Source: Streptomyces sp. MH60
Lineage (GTDB): Bacteria > Actinomycetota > Actinomycetes > Streptomycetales > Streptomycetaceae
Direction of reading: 5' to 3'
DNA length: 64,000 bases
NCBI RefSeq assembly: GCF_002939385.1
Contig: NZ_MULI01000011.1
Span: forward strand, 79,566 to 143,565
Positions 26,207-34,944 of this stretch are shown one piece after another. The notes under the pieces are model-generated. The model searched no databases, was not told the origin of the DNA, and saw only the letters and a program-made list of their open reading frames with translations. The translations under genes and the position numbers were made by a program. Position 1 is the stretch's first letter. Each line of letters starts with the position of its first letter.

Positions 26207-27691
26207 ATGCAGACGGGAATGCACACCGACACCGAGCGCTGCGTGCGCGCCGTCCAGTCGAAGGACGCGCGGTTCGACGGCTGGTTCTTCACGGCCGTCC
26301 TGACGACCCGCATCTACTGCCGGCCCAGCTGCCCGGTGGTGCCGCCCAAGCCGGGGAACATGACCTTCTACCCGAGCGCGGCGGCCTGCCAGCAGGCCGG
26401 GTTCCGGGCGTGCAAACGCTGCCGCCCGGACACCAGCCCCGGCTCGCCCGAGTGGAACCAGCGCGCCGACCTCACGGCCCGCGCCATGCGCCTGATCGCC
26501 GACGGCGTCGTGGACCGCGAGGGCGTGCCCGGCCTCGCCGCCCGCCTCGGCTACAGCACCCGCCAGGTCGAACGCCAGCTCCTGGCCGAACTGGGCGCGG
26601 GCCCCCTCGCGCTCGCCCGCGCACAGCGAGCCCAGACCGCCCGGCTGCTGATCGAGACCACCCCGCTGCCCATGGCGGACATCGCCTTCGCGGCCGGCTT
26701 CTCCTCCATCCGCGCCTTCAACGACACGGTCCGCGAGGTCTACGCCCTCTCCCCGAGCGAACTGCGCACCCGCGCCCCCAGGAACCGCCCGGCGCCCACC
26801 GCCCCGGGCGCCCTGCCCCTCCGCCTCCCCTTCCGTGCCCCGCTCAACCCCGACAACCTCTTCGGCCACCTCGCCGCCACCGCCGTACCCGGCGTGGAGG
26901 AGTGGCGGGACGGCGCGTACCGGCGCACCCTGCGCCTCCCGTACGGTCACGGCATCGTGGCCCTCACCCCGAACCCCGACCACATCGCCTGCCGCCTCAC
27001 CCTCAGCGACCTGCGCGACCTGACCGTCGCCATCAGCCGCTGCCGGCGCCTGCTCGACCTGGACGCCGACCCGGTGGCGATCGACGACCAGCTGCGCGCC
27101 GACCCGCTGCTCGCGCCCCTCGTCGACAAGGCCCCCGGCCGACGCGTGCCGCGCACCGTGGACGAGGCGGAGTTCGCCGTACGGGCCGTGCTCGGCCAGC
27201 AGGTCTCCACCGCCGCCGCCCGCACCCACGCCGCCCGCCTGGTCACCGCGCACGGCGATCCGGTGGACGATCCCGAGGGCGGCCTGACCCACCTCTTCCC
27301 GTCCACCGAGGCGCTGGCGGCGGTGGACCCGGAGACCCTCGCGATGCCCAGGACCCGCCGCACCACCTTCACCACCCTGGTCGCCCACCTGGCCGACGGC
27401 TCGGTCAACCTGGGCGCCGGGAGCGACTGGGCCGAGACCCGCGCCCGGCTGCTGGCCCTCCCCGGCTTCGGCCCCTGGACCGCCGACGTCATCGCCATGC
27501 GCGCCCTCGGCGACCCCGACGCCTTCCTCCCCACCGACCTCGGCATCCGCCGCGCCGCCGCCGAACTGGGCCTGCCGTCCACCCCGGGCGCGCTCACCGC
27601 CCGCGCGGCGGCCTGGCGGCCCTGGCGGGCGTACGCCGTCCAGTACCTGTGGGCGACCGACGACCACCCCATCAACTTCCTGCCCGTCTAA
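26207..27691 (+). CDS. alkA: Ada-AlkA fusion: alkylation-damage regulator and 3-methyladenine DNA glycosylase
   Basis: The 494-residue protein combines three parts. Residues about 8-75 form the Ada zinc domain with Cys38, Cys42, Cys69 and Cys72, of which Cys38 would accept methyl groups from phosphotriesters. Residues about 85-185 form an AraC-type DNA-binding domain (MADIAFAAGFSSIRAFN). Residues about 200-494 are an AlkA glycosylase with the HhH-GPD motif LPGFGPWTADVIAMRALG and the catalytic Asp in FLPTDLGIRR. It should sense methylation, activate repair genes and excise alkylated bases. The same Ada-AlkA plus Ogt order occurs in mycobacteria. The methyltransferase gene follows after 38 bp and is probably co-transcribed. 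Confidence 0.92.
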   Translation: MQTGMHTDTERCVRAVQSKDARFDGWFFTAVLTTRIYCRPSCPVVPPKPGNMTFYPSAAACQQAGFRACKRCRPDTSPGSPEWNQRADLTARAMRLIADGVVDREGVPGLAARLGYSTRQVERQLLAELGAGPLALARAQRAQTARLLIETTPLPMADIAFAAGFSSIRAFNDTVREVYALSPSELRTRAPRNRPAPTAPGALPLRLPFRAPLNPDNLFGHLAATAVPGVEEWRDGAYRRTLRLPYGHGIVALTPNPDHIACRLTLSDLRDLTVAISRCRRLLDLDADPVAIDDQLRADPLLAPLVDKAPGRRVPRTVDEAEFAVRAVLGQQVSTAAARTHAARLVTAHGDPVDDPEGGLTHLFPSTEALAAVDPETLAMPRTRRTTFTTLVAHLADGSVNLGAGSDWAETRARLLALPGFGPWTADVIAMRALGDPDAFLPTDLGIRRAAAELGLPSTPGALTARAAAWRPWRAYAVQYLWATDDHPINFLPV

Positions 27692-27729
27692 GCCCGTTCG
27701 AGCCCGTCCGAGGAGCCGGAGCGAAACCC

Positions 27730-28224
27730 GTGAAACAGCACACCGTGATCGACAGCCCCTACGGCGCACTCACCCTCGTCGCCGAGGACGGCGCCCTGTG
27801 CGGCCTCTACATGACCGACCAGCGCCACCGCCCGCCGGAGGAGACCTTCGGCGCACGCGACGAACGCCCCTTCGCCGAGACCGAGGAGCAGTTGGAGGCC
27901 TACTTCACCGGCGCACTGAAGGACTTCACCCTCGGCCTGCGACTGAACGGCACCCCGTTCCAGCGCACGGTCTGGGCACAGCTGAAGAAGATCCCCTACG
28001 GCGAGACCCGCACCTACGGGGAACTCGCCGCCGCCCTCGGCAACCCGGCCGCCTCCCGCGCGGTCGGCCTCGCCAACGGCCGCAACCCGATCGGCATCAT
28101 CATCCCGTGCCACCGCGTCATCGGCGCGAGCGGCGGCCTCACCGGTTATGGCGGCGGCCTGGAGCGCAAGCAGCGGCTGCTGGACTTCGAACGGGGGACG
28201 GCGGGACCGGAGGCCCTGTTCTAG
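27730..28224 (+). CDS. ogt: O6-methylguanine-DNA methyltransferase
   Basis: This 164-residue suicide enzyme transfers the methyl group from O6-methylguanine in DNA to Cys127 in the PCHRVIG motif. The DNA-binding segment TPFQRTVWAQLKKIPYGETRTYGELA and the Asn hinge ASRAVGLANGRNP are intact. The GTG at 27730 has GGAG eight bases upstream. It lies 38 bp after the Ada-AlkA gene on the same strand, an alkylation-repair operon autoregulated by the Ada part of its neighbour. Confidence 0.93.
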   Translation: MKQHTVIDSPYGALTLVAEDGALCGLYMTDQRHRPPEETFGARDERPFAETEEQLEAYFTGALKDFTLGLRLNGTPFQRTVWAQLKKIPYGETRTYGELAAALGNPAASRAVGLANGRNPIGIIIPCHRVIGASGGLTGYGGGLERKQRLLDFERGTAGPEALF

Positions 28225-28229
28225 CCGCG

Positions 28230-28273
28230 CGGGCCCCGGGTAAAAACGTGTTGTCCGCGCGCCGCGGGGCCCG
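28230..28273 (+). terminator. Possible hairpin after ogt, overlapping a candidate promoter
   Basis: CGGGCCCCG at 28230-28238 can pair with CGGGGCCCG at 28265-28273 across a 26-nt loop, six nt after the ogt stop. TTGTCC (28251-28256) and TACGCT (28275-28280), 18 bp apart, may be the promoter of the downstream oxidoreductase. The long loop makes this weak. Confidence 0.35.
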
Positions 28274-28406
28274 TTACGCTCACCGGACTCTGAAGACCAC
28301 GCTCTCCCGAACGATGCCGCAGATGGGGAGCAGGCCCGCGCACAGCAGCCCGGGACCACGGAGGGGCGGCGCCACTTTTCGGCACGCCCTCCGGAGGACC
28401 GCACCC

Positions 28407-29276
28407 ATGCATTCCACGCACCGCCCGCACCTCGGCCTCGGCCTGCCCGTCGACGACCCCGCCCTGCTGCCGGAATGGGCACGGCGCGCCGACGCGCTCC
28501 CGTTCAGCACGCTCGGCCTGCTCGACCGGCTCGTCTACGACAACCCCGAACCCCTGATCACCCTCGCGACCCTCGCCGGCGCCACCTCCCGCATCCGCCT
28601 TCAGACCGAGGTGCTGATCGCCCCCGTCCACAACACCGCGCTGCTCGCCAAGCAGACCGCCACCCTCGACCGGCTGACCGGCGGCCGCTTCACGCTCGGC
28701 ATCGGAGTCGGCGGGCGGGCCGACGACTGCCTCGCCGCGGGCATCGACACGCACCGCCGGGGCCGCCGCCTCGACGAGCAGATGACCCTCCTGCGCCGCA
28801 CCTGGAACGGCGAGCCCTACGGCGCGGACGTCGGCCCCGTCGGACCCCGCCCCACCACGCCCGGCGGACCGCGGGTGCTGTTCGGCGGCTTCGCCCCGGC
28901 CGCCCTGGAACGGGTCGGCCGCTTCGGCGACGGCTTCCTCGGCGCCGCGCTGCCCGCCGCGCACATGTCCGGCCTGTTCCGTCAGGTCGAGGCGGTCTGG
29001 CAGAAGTACGACCGCCCGGGCCGACCGCACCTGGTCGCCCAGGCGAGCGTCGCCCTCGGCCCCGACGAGACGGTGGAGCGGGCCCGGCGCAACCTCCGCG
29101 ACTACTACGCCTTCACCGGACGCGCCGAGTACATGACCAAGGGCCTGCTCACCGGCGCACGGGAGATCCGCGCCGCCGTCGACGCCTTCCGGGACATCGG
29201 CGCCGACGAGGTCGTGTTCTACTGCTGGTCCTCGGACCCCGACCAGGTCGACCGCCTCGCCGAGACCCTGTTCTGA
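28407..29276 (+). CDS. Luciferase-like (LLM) flavin-dependent oxidoreductase
   Basis: The 289-residue protein belongs to the F420/FMN-dependent bacterial-luciferase-like superfamily. It begins HRPHLGLGLPVDDP and has SRIRLQTEVLIAPVHNTALLAKQTATLDRLTGGRF-type core segments plus GIGVGGRADD. In actinobacteria many members use coenzyme F420. GGAGG nine bases before the ATG at 28407 supports the start. It has a leader of more than 100 nt after ogt, so it probably has its own promoter. The substrate is unknown. Confidence 0.85.
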   Translation: MHSTHRPHLGLGLPVDDPALLPEWARRADALPFSTLGLLDRLVYDNPEPLITLATLAGATSRIRLQTEVLIAPVHNTALLAKQTATLDRLTGGRFTLGIGVGGRADDCLAAGIDTHRRGRRLDEQMTLLRRTWNGEPYGADVGPVGPRPTTPGGPRVLFGGFAPAALERVGRFGDGFLGAALPAAHMSGLFRQVEAVWQKYDRPGRPHLVAQASVALGPDETVERARRNLRDYYAFTGRAEYMTKGLLTGAREIRAAVDAFRDIGADEVVFYCWSSDPDQVDRLAETLF

Positions 29277-29298
29277 CCGTCCTCGCGACCGTCGCGGC

Positions 29299-30024
29299 TC
29301 AGCCCAGCCCGCGCAGCAGCTCGGGCAGGGCGGTGCCGATCGGCTCCCGGACCACCTCGTCGGCGAGGTCGTCGTAGGGCGTGGGCTCCGCGTTGACGAC
29401 GACCAGCCGCGCCCCGTGCCCGACGGCGACGCCGGCCAGCCCGGCGGCGGGCTCCACCTGGAGACTGGTGCCGACCGCGACGAACACCTGGCACGCCTTG
29501 CTGATGGCGGCCGCCTCGCCCAGCACCACCGGGTCGAGGCGCTCGCCGAACATCACGGTGGCCGGCTTCAGGATGCCGCCGCACTCCAGACACGGCGGGT
29601 CCTCCTCACCGGCCTCGATCCGGGCGAGGGCGTCCGCCATCGGCCCCCGGGCCCCGCAGCCGGTGCACACGCAGGAGCGCGCGGAACCGTGCAGTTCGAG
29701 GACCTTGCGGGCGGAGACCCCGGCGAGCTGGTGCAGACCGTCCACGTTCTGCGTGAGCACGCGGACCGGCACCCCGCGCCGCTCCAGCTCGGCCACCGCA
29801 CGGTGCGCCGCGTTCGGCTCGGCGTGCAGCGCCGCGCTGTCGCGCCGCATCAGCCACGAGCGCCGCCTGATCTCCGGATCGCCCATGTAGTACGCGTACG
29901 TGACGAGCTTCTCGGCCTCCGGGTCGCGCCGCCACAGCCCGTTGGGACCGCGGTAGTCGGGAATGCCGGAGTCGGTGGAGACGCCGGCACCGCTGAGGAC
30001 GGCGACGAGGGGCTTGCCGGTCAT
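29299..30024 (-). CDS. cobB: Sir2-family NAD-dependent protein deacylase
   Basis: This 241-residue sirtuin has the NAD-binding motifs GAGVSTDSGIPDYRG and TQNVDGLH, the catalytic His in LELHGS, and a zinc site formed by CVCTGC and CLEC. It removes acyl groups from lysines with NAD, yielding nicotinamide and O-acyl-ADP-ribose. In Streptomyces such enzymes reactivate acyl-CoA synthetases. The ATG at 30024 is 40 bp from the preceding Nudix gene on the same strand. A macrodomain hydrolase that could consume its product is encoded at 12.6 kb. Confidence 0.92.
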   Translation of the reverse strand: MTGKPLVAVLSGAGVSTDSGIPDYRGPNGLWRRDPEAEKLVTYAYYMGDPEIRRRSWLMRRDSAALHAEPNAAHRAVAELERRGVPVRVLTQNVDGLHQLAGVSARKVLELHGSARSCVCTGCGARGPMADALARIEAGEEDPPCLECGGILKPATVMFGERLDPVVLGEAAAISKACQVFVAVGTSLQVEPAAGLAGVAVGHGARLVVVNAEPTPYDDLADEVVREPIGTALPELLRGLG

Positions 30025-30064
30025 GCGGACGAGGGTAGGGCGCCGGGGTGCGGCCGGCGAACGG

Positions 30065-30559
30065 TTATCGGTCGACCCGCACGCCGTCGACCAGCTCGGC
30101 GGCGCCGGAGCCGTCCGCCAGCACGTCCAGCGCGGCCAGCACCCGGCCGTGCAGGGAACCGAGCAGGTGGCCGCCGAGTTCCTCGCGCGGCACCAGCCGC
30201 CAGGACAGCAGCTCCTCCTCCTGCAGCCGGACCGCCTTGAGATCGTCCTCCGACAGGACCCCGCCGTCGTACAGGTACGCCACGATCGGCGGCCTGCCCG
30301 CCCCGCTCGACCAGTCCACCGCGAGCAGCCGGCCGATCCGCGCGTCGAGGCCGATCTCCTCCAGGGTCTCCCGCCACGCGCCCTGCCGCGGGGTCTCCCC
30401 GGCGTCGGACTCGATGGTCCCGCCCGGCAGGGTCCACCCCTCGCGGTAGTTGGGCTCGACGAGCAGCACCCGCCCCTCGGCGTCCCGGAAGACCGCGGCG
30501 GCACCGGCGAGGACACGGGGCAGACCGGCGATGTAGGTGGCGTAGTCAGCAGTGGTCAT
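30065..30559 (-). CDS. Nudix hydrolase
   Basis: This 164-residue protein has a Nudix box in GGTIESDAGETPRQGAWRET and then LEEIGL. Compared with the standard G-x5-E spacing there are two extra residues (ESDAGE instead of EPGE), a variation seen in several actinobacterial members. It should hydrolyse a nucleoside diphosphate linked to another moiety, using magnesium. The ATG at 30559 begins MTTADYATYIAGLPRVLAG. It lies upstream of the sirtuin gene on the same strand, so ADP-ribose or NAD-related substrates are conceivable. Confidence 0.85.
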   Translation of the reverse strand: MTTADYATYIAGLPRVLAGAAAVFRDAEGRVLLVEPNYREGWTLPGGTIESDAGETPRQGAWRETLEEIGLDARIGRLLAVDWSSGAGRPPIVAYLYDGGVLSEDDLKAVRLQEEELLSWRLVPREELGGHLLGSLHGRVLAALDVLADGSGAAELVDGVRVDR

Positions 30560-30729
30560 CCCGGAAGCGTAACGAGCCCGCCCCCGGGCCCGGGGCACCC
30601 CCGGGCCCGGGCCCACGGCCGGTTCCAGGGTGTGGGCAGGGCATGACGGCACGGGCGTCCTCCGGTTAGGGTCGCAGCGGCGCGACTGCCTTGACGTGCG
30701 CAAGGCTCGAAGAGCAAGGGGAGAGCAAG

Positions 30730-31887
30730 GTGGCTGACGCTGCTGTGGACGGGACCCGCCGGGTACTCGTCGCCGCGGACAAGTTCAAGGGCTCGCTGAC
30801 GGCCGTCGAGGTCGCCGAGCGGGTCACGGCCGGACTGCGCCGCGTCGTGCCGGACGTCCAGGTCGAAGCGCTGCCCGTCGCCGACGGCGGCGACGGCACG
30901 GTGGCCGCCGCGGTCGCGGCCGGGTTCGAGCGCCGGGAGGTACGGGTCGCCGGCCCCCTCGGCGACGAGGTGACGGCGGCGTACGCGCTGCGCGAGGACA
31001 CCGCGGTGGTGGAGATGGCGGAGGCCAGCGGCCTCCAGCGGCTCCCGGAAGGTGTCCTCGCACCGCTGACCGCGTCCACGTACGGCTCCGGCGAGCTGCT
31101 GCGGGCCGCGCTGGACGCGGGCGCGCGGACGATCGTGTTCGGGGTCGGCGGCAGCGCCACCACGGACGGCGGCGCCGGGATGCTGGCCGCGCTGGGCGCG
31201 CGGTTCCTGGACGGCGACGGGGAGCCCGTCGCGCCGGGCGGGGGCGGCCTCGCCGGGCTGGCCTCGGCCGACCTGTCCGGCCTCGACCCCCGCCTGTCCG
31301 ACGTGGCGCTGGTGCTCGCCAGCGACGTCGACAATCCGCTGACCGGACCCAAGGGCGCCCCGGCGGTCTACGGGCCGCAGAAGGGCGCCTCGCCGGACGA
31401 CGTGACGGCCCTGGACGCGGCCCTCGCGCACTTCGCGAAGGTGCTGGAGCAGACGGAGGGCGTGGGCGCGCGCGCCGCCGAGTACGCCGCCTCCCCGGGC
31501 GCGGGAGCGGCGGGCGGCATCGGGTTCGGGGCGATGCTGCTGGGGGCGCGGTTCCGGCCCGGCATCGAGGTGATGCTGGACGTGCTGGGCTTCGCGCCGG
31601 CGCTGGACCGGGCGGACCTGGTCATCACCGGGGAGGGCTCGCTGGACGAGCAGACCCTGCACGGGAAGGCACCGGCGGGCGTCGCGGCGGCGGCCCGGGC
31701 CGCGGGCAAGGAGGTCGTCGCGGTGTGCGGCCGCCTCGCGCTGCCGGCGGAGACGCTGGGGCGGGCGGGGATCCGGCGGGCGTACCCCCTGACGGATGTC
31801 GAACCGGACGTCGCGAAGTGCATCGCGAACGCGGGACCCATCCTGGAGCGGGTGGCGGAGTCCATCGCGCGGGACTTCGTCGCGTAG
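30730..31887 (+). CDS. Glycerate kinase
   Basis: The 385-residue enzyme is a class I glycerate kinase (GarK/GlxK family). It starts VLVAADKFKGSLTAVEVA, has PVADGGDGT, the glycine-rich GVGGSATTDGGAGMLAALG and the late motif VITGEGSLDEQTLHGKAPAGVA. It phosphorylates glycerate to 2-phosphoglycerate, feeding glyoxylate-derived carbon into glycolysis. That is a sensible partner for the nearby ethylmalonyl-CoA pathway, which makes glyoxylate. The GTG at 30730 has GGGGAGAG upstream. It converges on pssA with a hairpin pair in between. Confidence 0.92.
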   Translation: MADAAVDGTRRVLVAADKFKGSLTAVEVAERVTAGLRRVVPDVQVEALPVADGGDGTVAAAVAAGFERREVRVAGPLGDEVTAAYALREDTAVVEMAEASGLQRLPEGVLAPLTASTYGSGELLRAALDAGARTIVFGVGGSATTDGGAGMLAALGARFLDGDGEPVAPGGGGLAGLASADLSGLDPRLSDVALVLASDVDNPLTGPKGAPAVYGPQKGASPDDVTALDAALAHFAKVLEQTEGVGARAAEYAASPGAGAAGGIGFGAMLLGARFRPGIEVMLDVLGFAPALDRADLVITGEGSLDEQTLHGKAPAGVAAAARAAGKEVVAVCGRLALPAETLGRAGIRRAYPLTDVEPDVAKCIANAGPILERVAESIARDFVA

Positions 31888-31960
31888 GGAAGTCTCCGGC
31901 CCGTGTACCTCGCCTCTGTCCCCACCGAGTCGGGTGGCGGGTGGGCAATAGGCCGGGGGT

Positions 31961-31979
31961 CTGGGGGCGGAGCCCCCAG
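31961..31979. terminator. GC hairpin in the glycerate kinase / pssA gap
   Basis: CTGGGGGC-GGA-GCCCCCAG is a perfect 8-bp stem with a three-base loop, 73 nt after the glycerate kinase stop. Together with the next hairpin it probably separates two converging transcripts. Confidence 0.6.
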
Positions 31980-32017
31980 GGACGCCGCCACCGACGCCGG
32001 GCACGCACACAACGGAA

Positions 32018-32048
32018 GGGCCCCGAACCCAACCCGGTTCCGGGGCCC
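32018..32048. terminator. Bidirectional terminator between glycerate kinase and pssA
   Basis: GGGCCCCGAACC pairs with GGTTCCGGGGCCC through one bulged base and a six-base loop. It sits 20 nt beyond the pssA stop on the minus strand and would work in either direction. Confidence 0.65.
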
Positions 32049-32068
32049 ACCAGCGTCAGCGCCACGCG

Positions 32069-32923
32069 CTACGGCAATTGCGCCGCCCGCGCCTCCCGCC
32101 GATTGTCACGGAAATTGTTCACCCTGCGAGCGGTCGCGAACAGCGGAATCACCGCCCCCATCACCAACTGCAACGCACACCCCGTCTGCAGCAGCAGCTG
32201 CCCGCTCGGCGCGTCGAACGCCCACCCGGCCAGCAGCCCCATCGACAGGACGATCCACGACAGCATCGCCACCGCGAGGCGCCCCCGCGGCTTCGGGTAC
32301 TCGACCCGGCTCACCATCAGCCAGGCCGTGCCGAGGATCGCCAGCAGCGTCGCCACGAACGGCAGCTCGAGCAGCACGATCGACACCACGGTCAGCGCGC
32401 CGAACGGCGACGGCATGCCCTGGAACGTGCCGTCCTTGACCGTGACGCAGGAGAACCGCGCGAGCCGCAGCACCACCGCCAGCAGCACCACGATCGCCCC
32501 CACCGCCGCCACCCGCTGGTAGGCGTCGTCGGCGACCATGCCGTAGACGAGGACGAAGTACGCCGGCGCGAGGCCGAAGCTGATCAGGTCGGAGAGGTTG
32601 TCCAGCTCCGCGCCCATGGGCGAGGACCGCAGCTTGCGGGCGACCAGACCGTCGAACAGGTCGAAGATCGCCGCGCACAGCATCAGGATGACCGCGGTGG
32701 CCGCGCTGTGCCGGGCCATGCCCGACTCGTCGCTGCCCATGAGGTGGGGGATGAGGATGCCGGTGGTGGTGAAGTACACCGCCATGAAGCCGCACGTGGC
32801 GTTGCCGAGCGTGAGGGTGTCGGCTATCGACAGGCGGAGCGAGAGCGGCATCTCCTCCTCGTCGTCCATCTCGTCGGCCTCCGGCACCCATCCGGCCTGG
32901 GTCTGCGGATCAATCACGGTCAA
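32069..32923 (-). CDS. pssA: CDP-diacylglycerol--serine O-phosphatidyltransferase
   Basis: This 284-residue membrane enzyme has about eight hydrophobic segments and the CDP-alcohol phosphotransferase signature in DLFDGLVARKLRSSPMGAEL followed by DNLSD, whose aspartates bind the metal and CDP-diacylglycerol. It joins serine to the lipid to make phosphatidylserine, which Psd then decarboxylates. The gap between AR and G is seven residues here, one shorter than in many relatives. The ATG at 32923 lies 14 bp inside psd, so the two proteins are translationally coupled. Confidence 0.92.
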   Translation of the reverse strand: MTVIDPQTQAGWVPEADEMDDEEEMPLSLRLSIADTLTLGNATCGFMAVYFTTTGILIPHLMGSDESGMARHSAATAVILMLCAAIFDLFDGLVARKLRSSPMGAELDNLSDLISFGLAPAYFVLVYGMVADDAYQRVAAVGAIVVLLAVVLRLARFSCVTVKDGTFQGMPSPFGALTVVSIVLLELPFVATLLAILGTAWLMVSRVEYPKPRGRLAVAMLSWIVLSMGLLAGWAFDAPSGQLLLQTGCALQLVMGAVIPLFATARRVNNFRDNRREARAAQLP

Positions 32924-33566
32924 TTCGAGTCACCCCAGCCACCGTCTTCTGACCCACCTCGACATCCACCTCGACACCCTCCGGCAGGTACAGGTCGACA
33001 CGGGAGCCGAAGCGGATCAGACCGACCCGCTCACCCTGCTCGACCTTGGTGCCCTGCGGCACGTACGGGACGATGCGGCGGGCCACCGCGCCGGCGATCT
33101 GGATCATCTCGATGTCGCCCAGCTCGGTGTCGAAGTGCCACACGACGCGCTCGTTGTTCTCGCTCTCCTTGTTGAAAGCGGGAACGAAGCCGCCCGGCAC
33201 GTGCTCGACCGAGGTCACCGTGCCCGACAGCGGGGCGCGGTTCACGTGGACGTTGAGCGGGCTCATGAAGATCGCGACGCGGGTGCGGCCGTCCTTCCAC
33301 GGCATGATGCTCTGCACCACACCGTCGGCGGGCGAGACGACCCGGCCCTGGGTGATCTCGCGCTCGGGGTCGCGGAAGAACCACAGCATCCCCGCCGCGA
33401 GCGCGGTGGCGGGGACGGCGACGGCCTTGGCGGCGCCGGAACGGCGGGCCCGCAGGAGGCTGACGGCTGCGGTGGCGACGGTCGGCAGAAGCCACGGCGA
33501 TGCTCCGCGCGCGAGGCGTACGCCGGCGAGGCTGTCGCGAGGTGCAGAGGTTTGGCTGTGGGGCAT
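32910..33566 (-). CDS. psd: Phosphatidylserine decarboxylase
   Basis: The 218-residue proenzyme is of the short PSD type. Self-cleavage before Ser188 in IRFGSRVDLY would create the pyruvoyl cofactor. The motifs WFFRDPER, SPADGVV and FMSPLNVHVNRAP are conserved. It converts phosphatidylserine to phosphatidylethanolamine at the membrane, using a hydrophobic N-terminal region around residues 27-62. The ATG at 33566 has AAGG six bases upstream. It is first in a two-gene operon with pssA. Confidence 0.92.
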   Translation of the reverse strand: MPHSQTSAPRDSLAGVRLARGASPWLLPTVATAAVSLLRARRSGAAKAVAVPATALAAGMLWFFRDPEREITQGRVVSPADGVVQSIMPWKDGRTRVAIFMSPLNVHVNRAPLSGTVTSVEHVPGGFVPAFNKESENNERVVWHFDTELGDIEMIQIAGAVARRIVPYVPQGTKVEQGERVGLIRFGSRVDLYLPEGVEVDVEVGQKTVAGVTRIDRD

Positions 33567-33688
33567 GGATGACCTTCGTAGCGGATGATGCCGCGCTCTG
33601 ACGGGGGACGGCGGCTTTCCGGCGATCGTAGCGGCTTCCCGCCGCAACTGGGTAAGCCAGGAAGCCGAGTCGGCGGCCGAACACTGCC

Positions 33689-33727
33689 TACGGGGTGTGA
33701 CCTTCTTCTCCAAGAAAACACCCCGTA
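33689..33727 (-). terminator. Terminator of the ethylmalonyl-CoA operon
   Basis: A 10-bp perfect outer stem (TACGGGGTGT / ACACCCCGTA) encloses an inner five-bp stem (TTCTT / AAGAA), starting nine nt after the acyl-CoA dehydrogenase stop on the minus strand. It closes the five-gene operon before psd. Confidence 0.75.
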
Positions 33728-33736
33728 TCCGGACAT

Positions 33737-34942
33737 CTAACCCTGGAACCGATACTCTTCGAGCAGCCGGCGGCCGATGATCATTTTCTGGATCTCGGCG
33801 GTGCCTTCACCGATGAGCAGCATCGGCGCCTCGCGGTAGAGACGCTCGATCTCGTACTCCTTGGAGAAGCCGTATCCGCCGTGGATCCGGAAGGCGTCCT
33901 CCACGACCTCTTTGCAGTACTCGGAGGCGAGGTACTTGGCCATCCCCGCTTCCAGGTCGTTTCGTTCGCCCGAGTCCTTTTTGCGCGCAGCGTTCACCAT
34001 CATCGCATGCGCCGCCTCCACCTTGGTAGCCATCTCCGCGAGCTTGAACTGGATGGCCTGGTGCTGGGCGATCTGCTTGCCGAAAGTATGACGCTGCTGG
34101 GCGTACCGGACGCCGAGTTCGAAGGCACGCTGAGCGACGCCGCAGCCACGGGCCGCCACGTTGACGCGGCCGACCTCGACGCCGTCCATCATTTGGTAAA
34201 AACCTCGGCCGGTGACGCCGCCGAGCACCCGATTGGCCGGAATGCGCAGGCCGTCCATGATCAGCTCGGTGGTGTCGACGCCCTTGTAGCCCATCTTGTC
34301 GATCTTGCCGGGGATGGTCAGCCCCGGGCGGACCTCACCGAAACCGGGCTCCTTCTCCACCAGGAAGGTCGTCATCGACTTGTGGGGAGCGGTCCCCTCG
34401 GGGTGACCCTCGTCACTCTTCACCAGGACGGCCACGAGGGACGACGTGCCGCCGTTGGTCAGCCACATCTTCTGGCCGTTCAGGACGTACTCCTCGCCGT
34501 CCCGCACCGCCTTCGAGGAGATCGCCGAGACGTCCGAGCCCAGCGCCGGCTCGGACATCGAGAAGGCGCCCCGGATGTCGCCCGCGGCCATGCGGGGCAG
34601 GAAGTGGTCCTTCTGCTCCCGCGTGCCGTGCTGCTTGAGCATGTACGCCACGATGAAGTGCGTGTTGATGATGCCGGACACCGACATCCAGCCGCGGGCG
34701 ATCTCCTCCACGCACAGGGCGTAGGTCAGGAGCGACTCGCCGAGGCCCCCGTACTCCTCGGGGATCATCAGGCCGAACAGACCGAGTTCCTTCAGTCCGT
34801 CGACGATGTCCTGCGGGTACTCGTCGCGGTGCTCCAGCTCGGTGGCGACCGGGATGATCTCCTTGTCCACGAAGTCCCGGACGGTGGAGAGGATCTCCCG
34901 CTGGACGTCCGTGAGCCCGTGGGTCTGGGCGAGACGGCTCAT
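33737..34942 (-). CDS. msd: Acyl-CoA dehydrogenase, probable methylsuccinyl-CoA dehydrogenase
   Basis: This 401-residue flavoenzyme has the acyl-CoA dehydrogenase signatures FSMSEPALGSDVSAI and GGYGFSKEYEIERLYRE, and the catalytic base Glu in LLIGEGTAEIQ. It transfers electrons to electron-transfer flavoprotein. By sequence alone it is a short-chain acyl-CoA dehydrogenase. Its place as last gene of the ccr-ecm-mcl-mch operon points to (2S)-methylsuccinyl-CoA oxidation to mesaconyl-CoA, the step after ethylmalonyl-CoA mutase. The ATG at 34942 follows the mch stop by two bases. A two-part hairpin terminator follows. Confidence 0.83.
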   Translation of the reverse strand: MSRLAQTHGLTDVQREILSTVRDFVDKEIIPVATELEHRDEYPQDIVDGLKELGLFGLMIPEEYGGLGESLLTYALCVEEIARGWMSVSGIINTHFIVAYMLKQHGTREQKDHFLPRMAAGDIRGAFSMSEPALGSDVSAISSKAVRDGEEYVLNGQKMWLTNGGTSSLVAVLVKSDEGHPEGTAPHKSMTTFLVEKEPGFGEVRPGLTIPGKIDKMGYKGVDTTELIMDGLRIPANRVLGGVTGRGFYQMMDGVEVGRVNVAARGCGVAQRAFELGVRYAQQRHTFGKQIAQHQAIQFKLAEMATKVEAAHAMMVNAARKKDSGERNDLEAGMAKYLASEYCKEVVEDAFRIHGGYGFSKEYEIERLYREAPMLLIGEGTAEIQKMIIGRRLLEEYRFQG

Positions 34943-34944
34943 CT

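Noticed and set aside
23788..26313. 841-codon minus-strand frame covering the P-type ATPase gene
   Set aside because: Only its last 123 codons, the ArsR-type protein, look coding. The rest is antisense to the P1B-4 ATPase, which has all catalytic motifs.
28143..28145. Other apparent TTA triplets in coding regions (for example in ogt, ccr, tetR and the dehydrogenase)
   Set aside because: On checking the frames, these fall across codon boundaries such as GGT-TAT, GGT-TAC, CGT-TAC or GTT-AAG, so they are not leucine codons.
32069..32923. Loss of function in PssA because the phosphotransferase motif has seven rather than eight residues between AR and G
   Set aside because: All acidic residues of the motif are present and the operon with psd is intact, so a one-residue spacing change is more likely normal variation.
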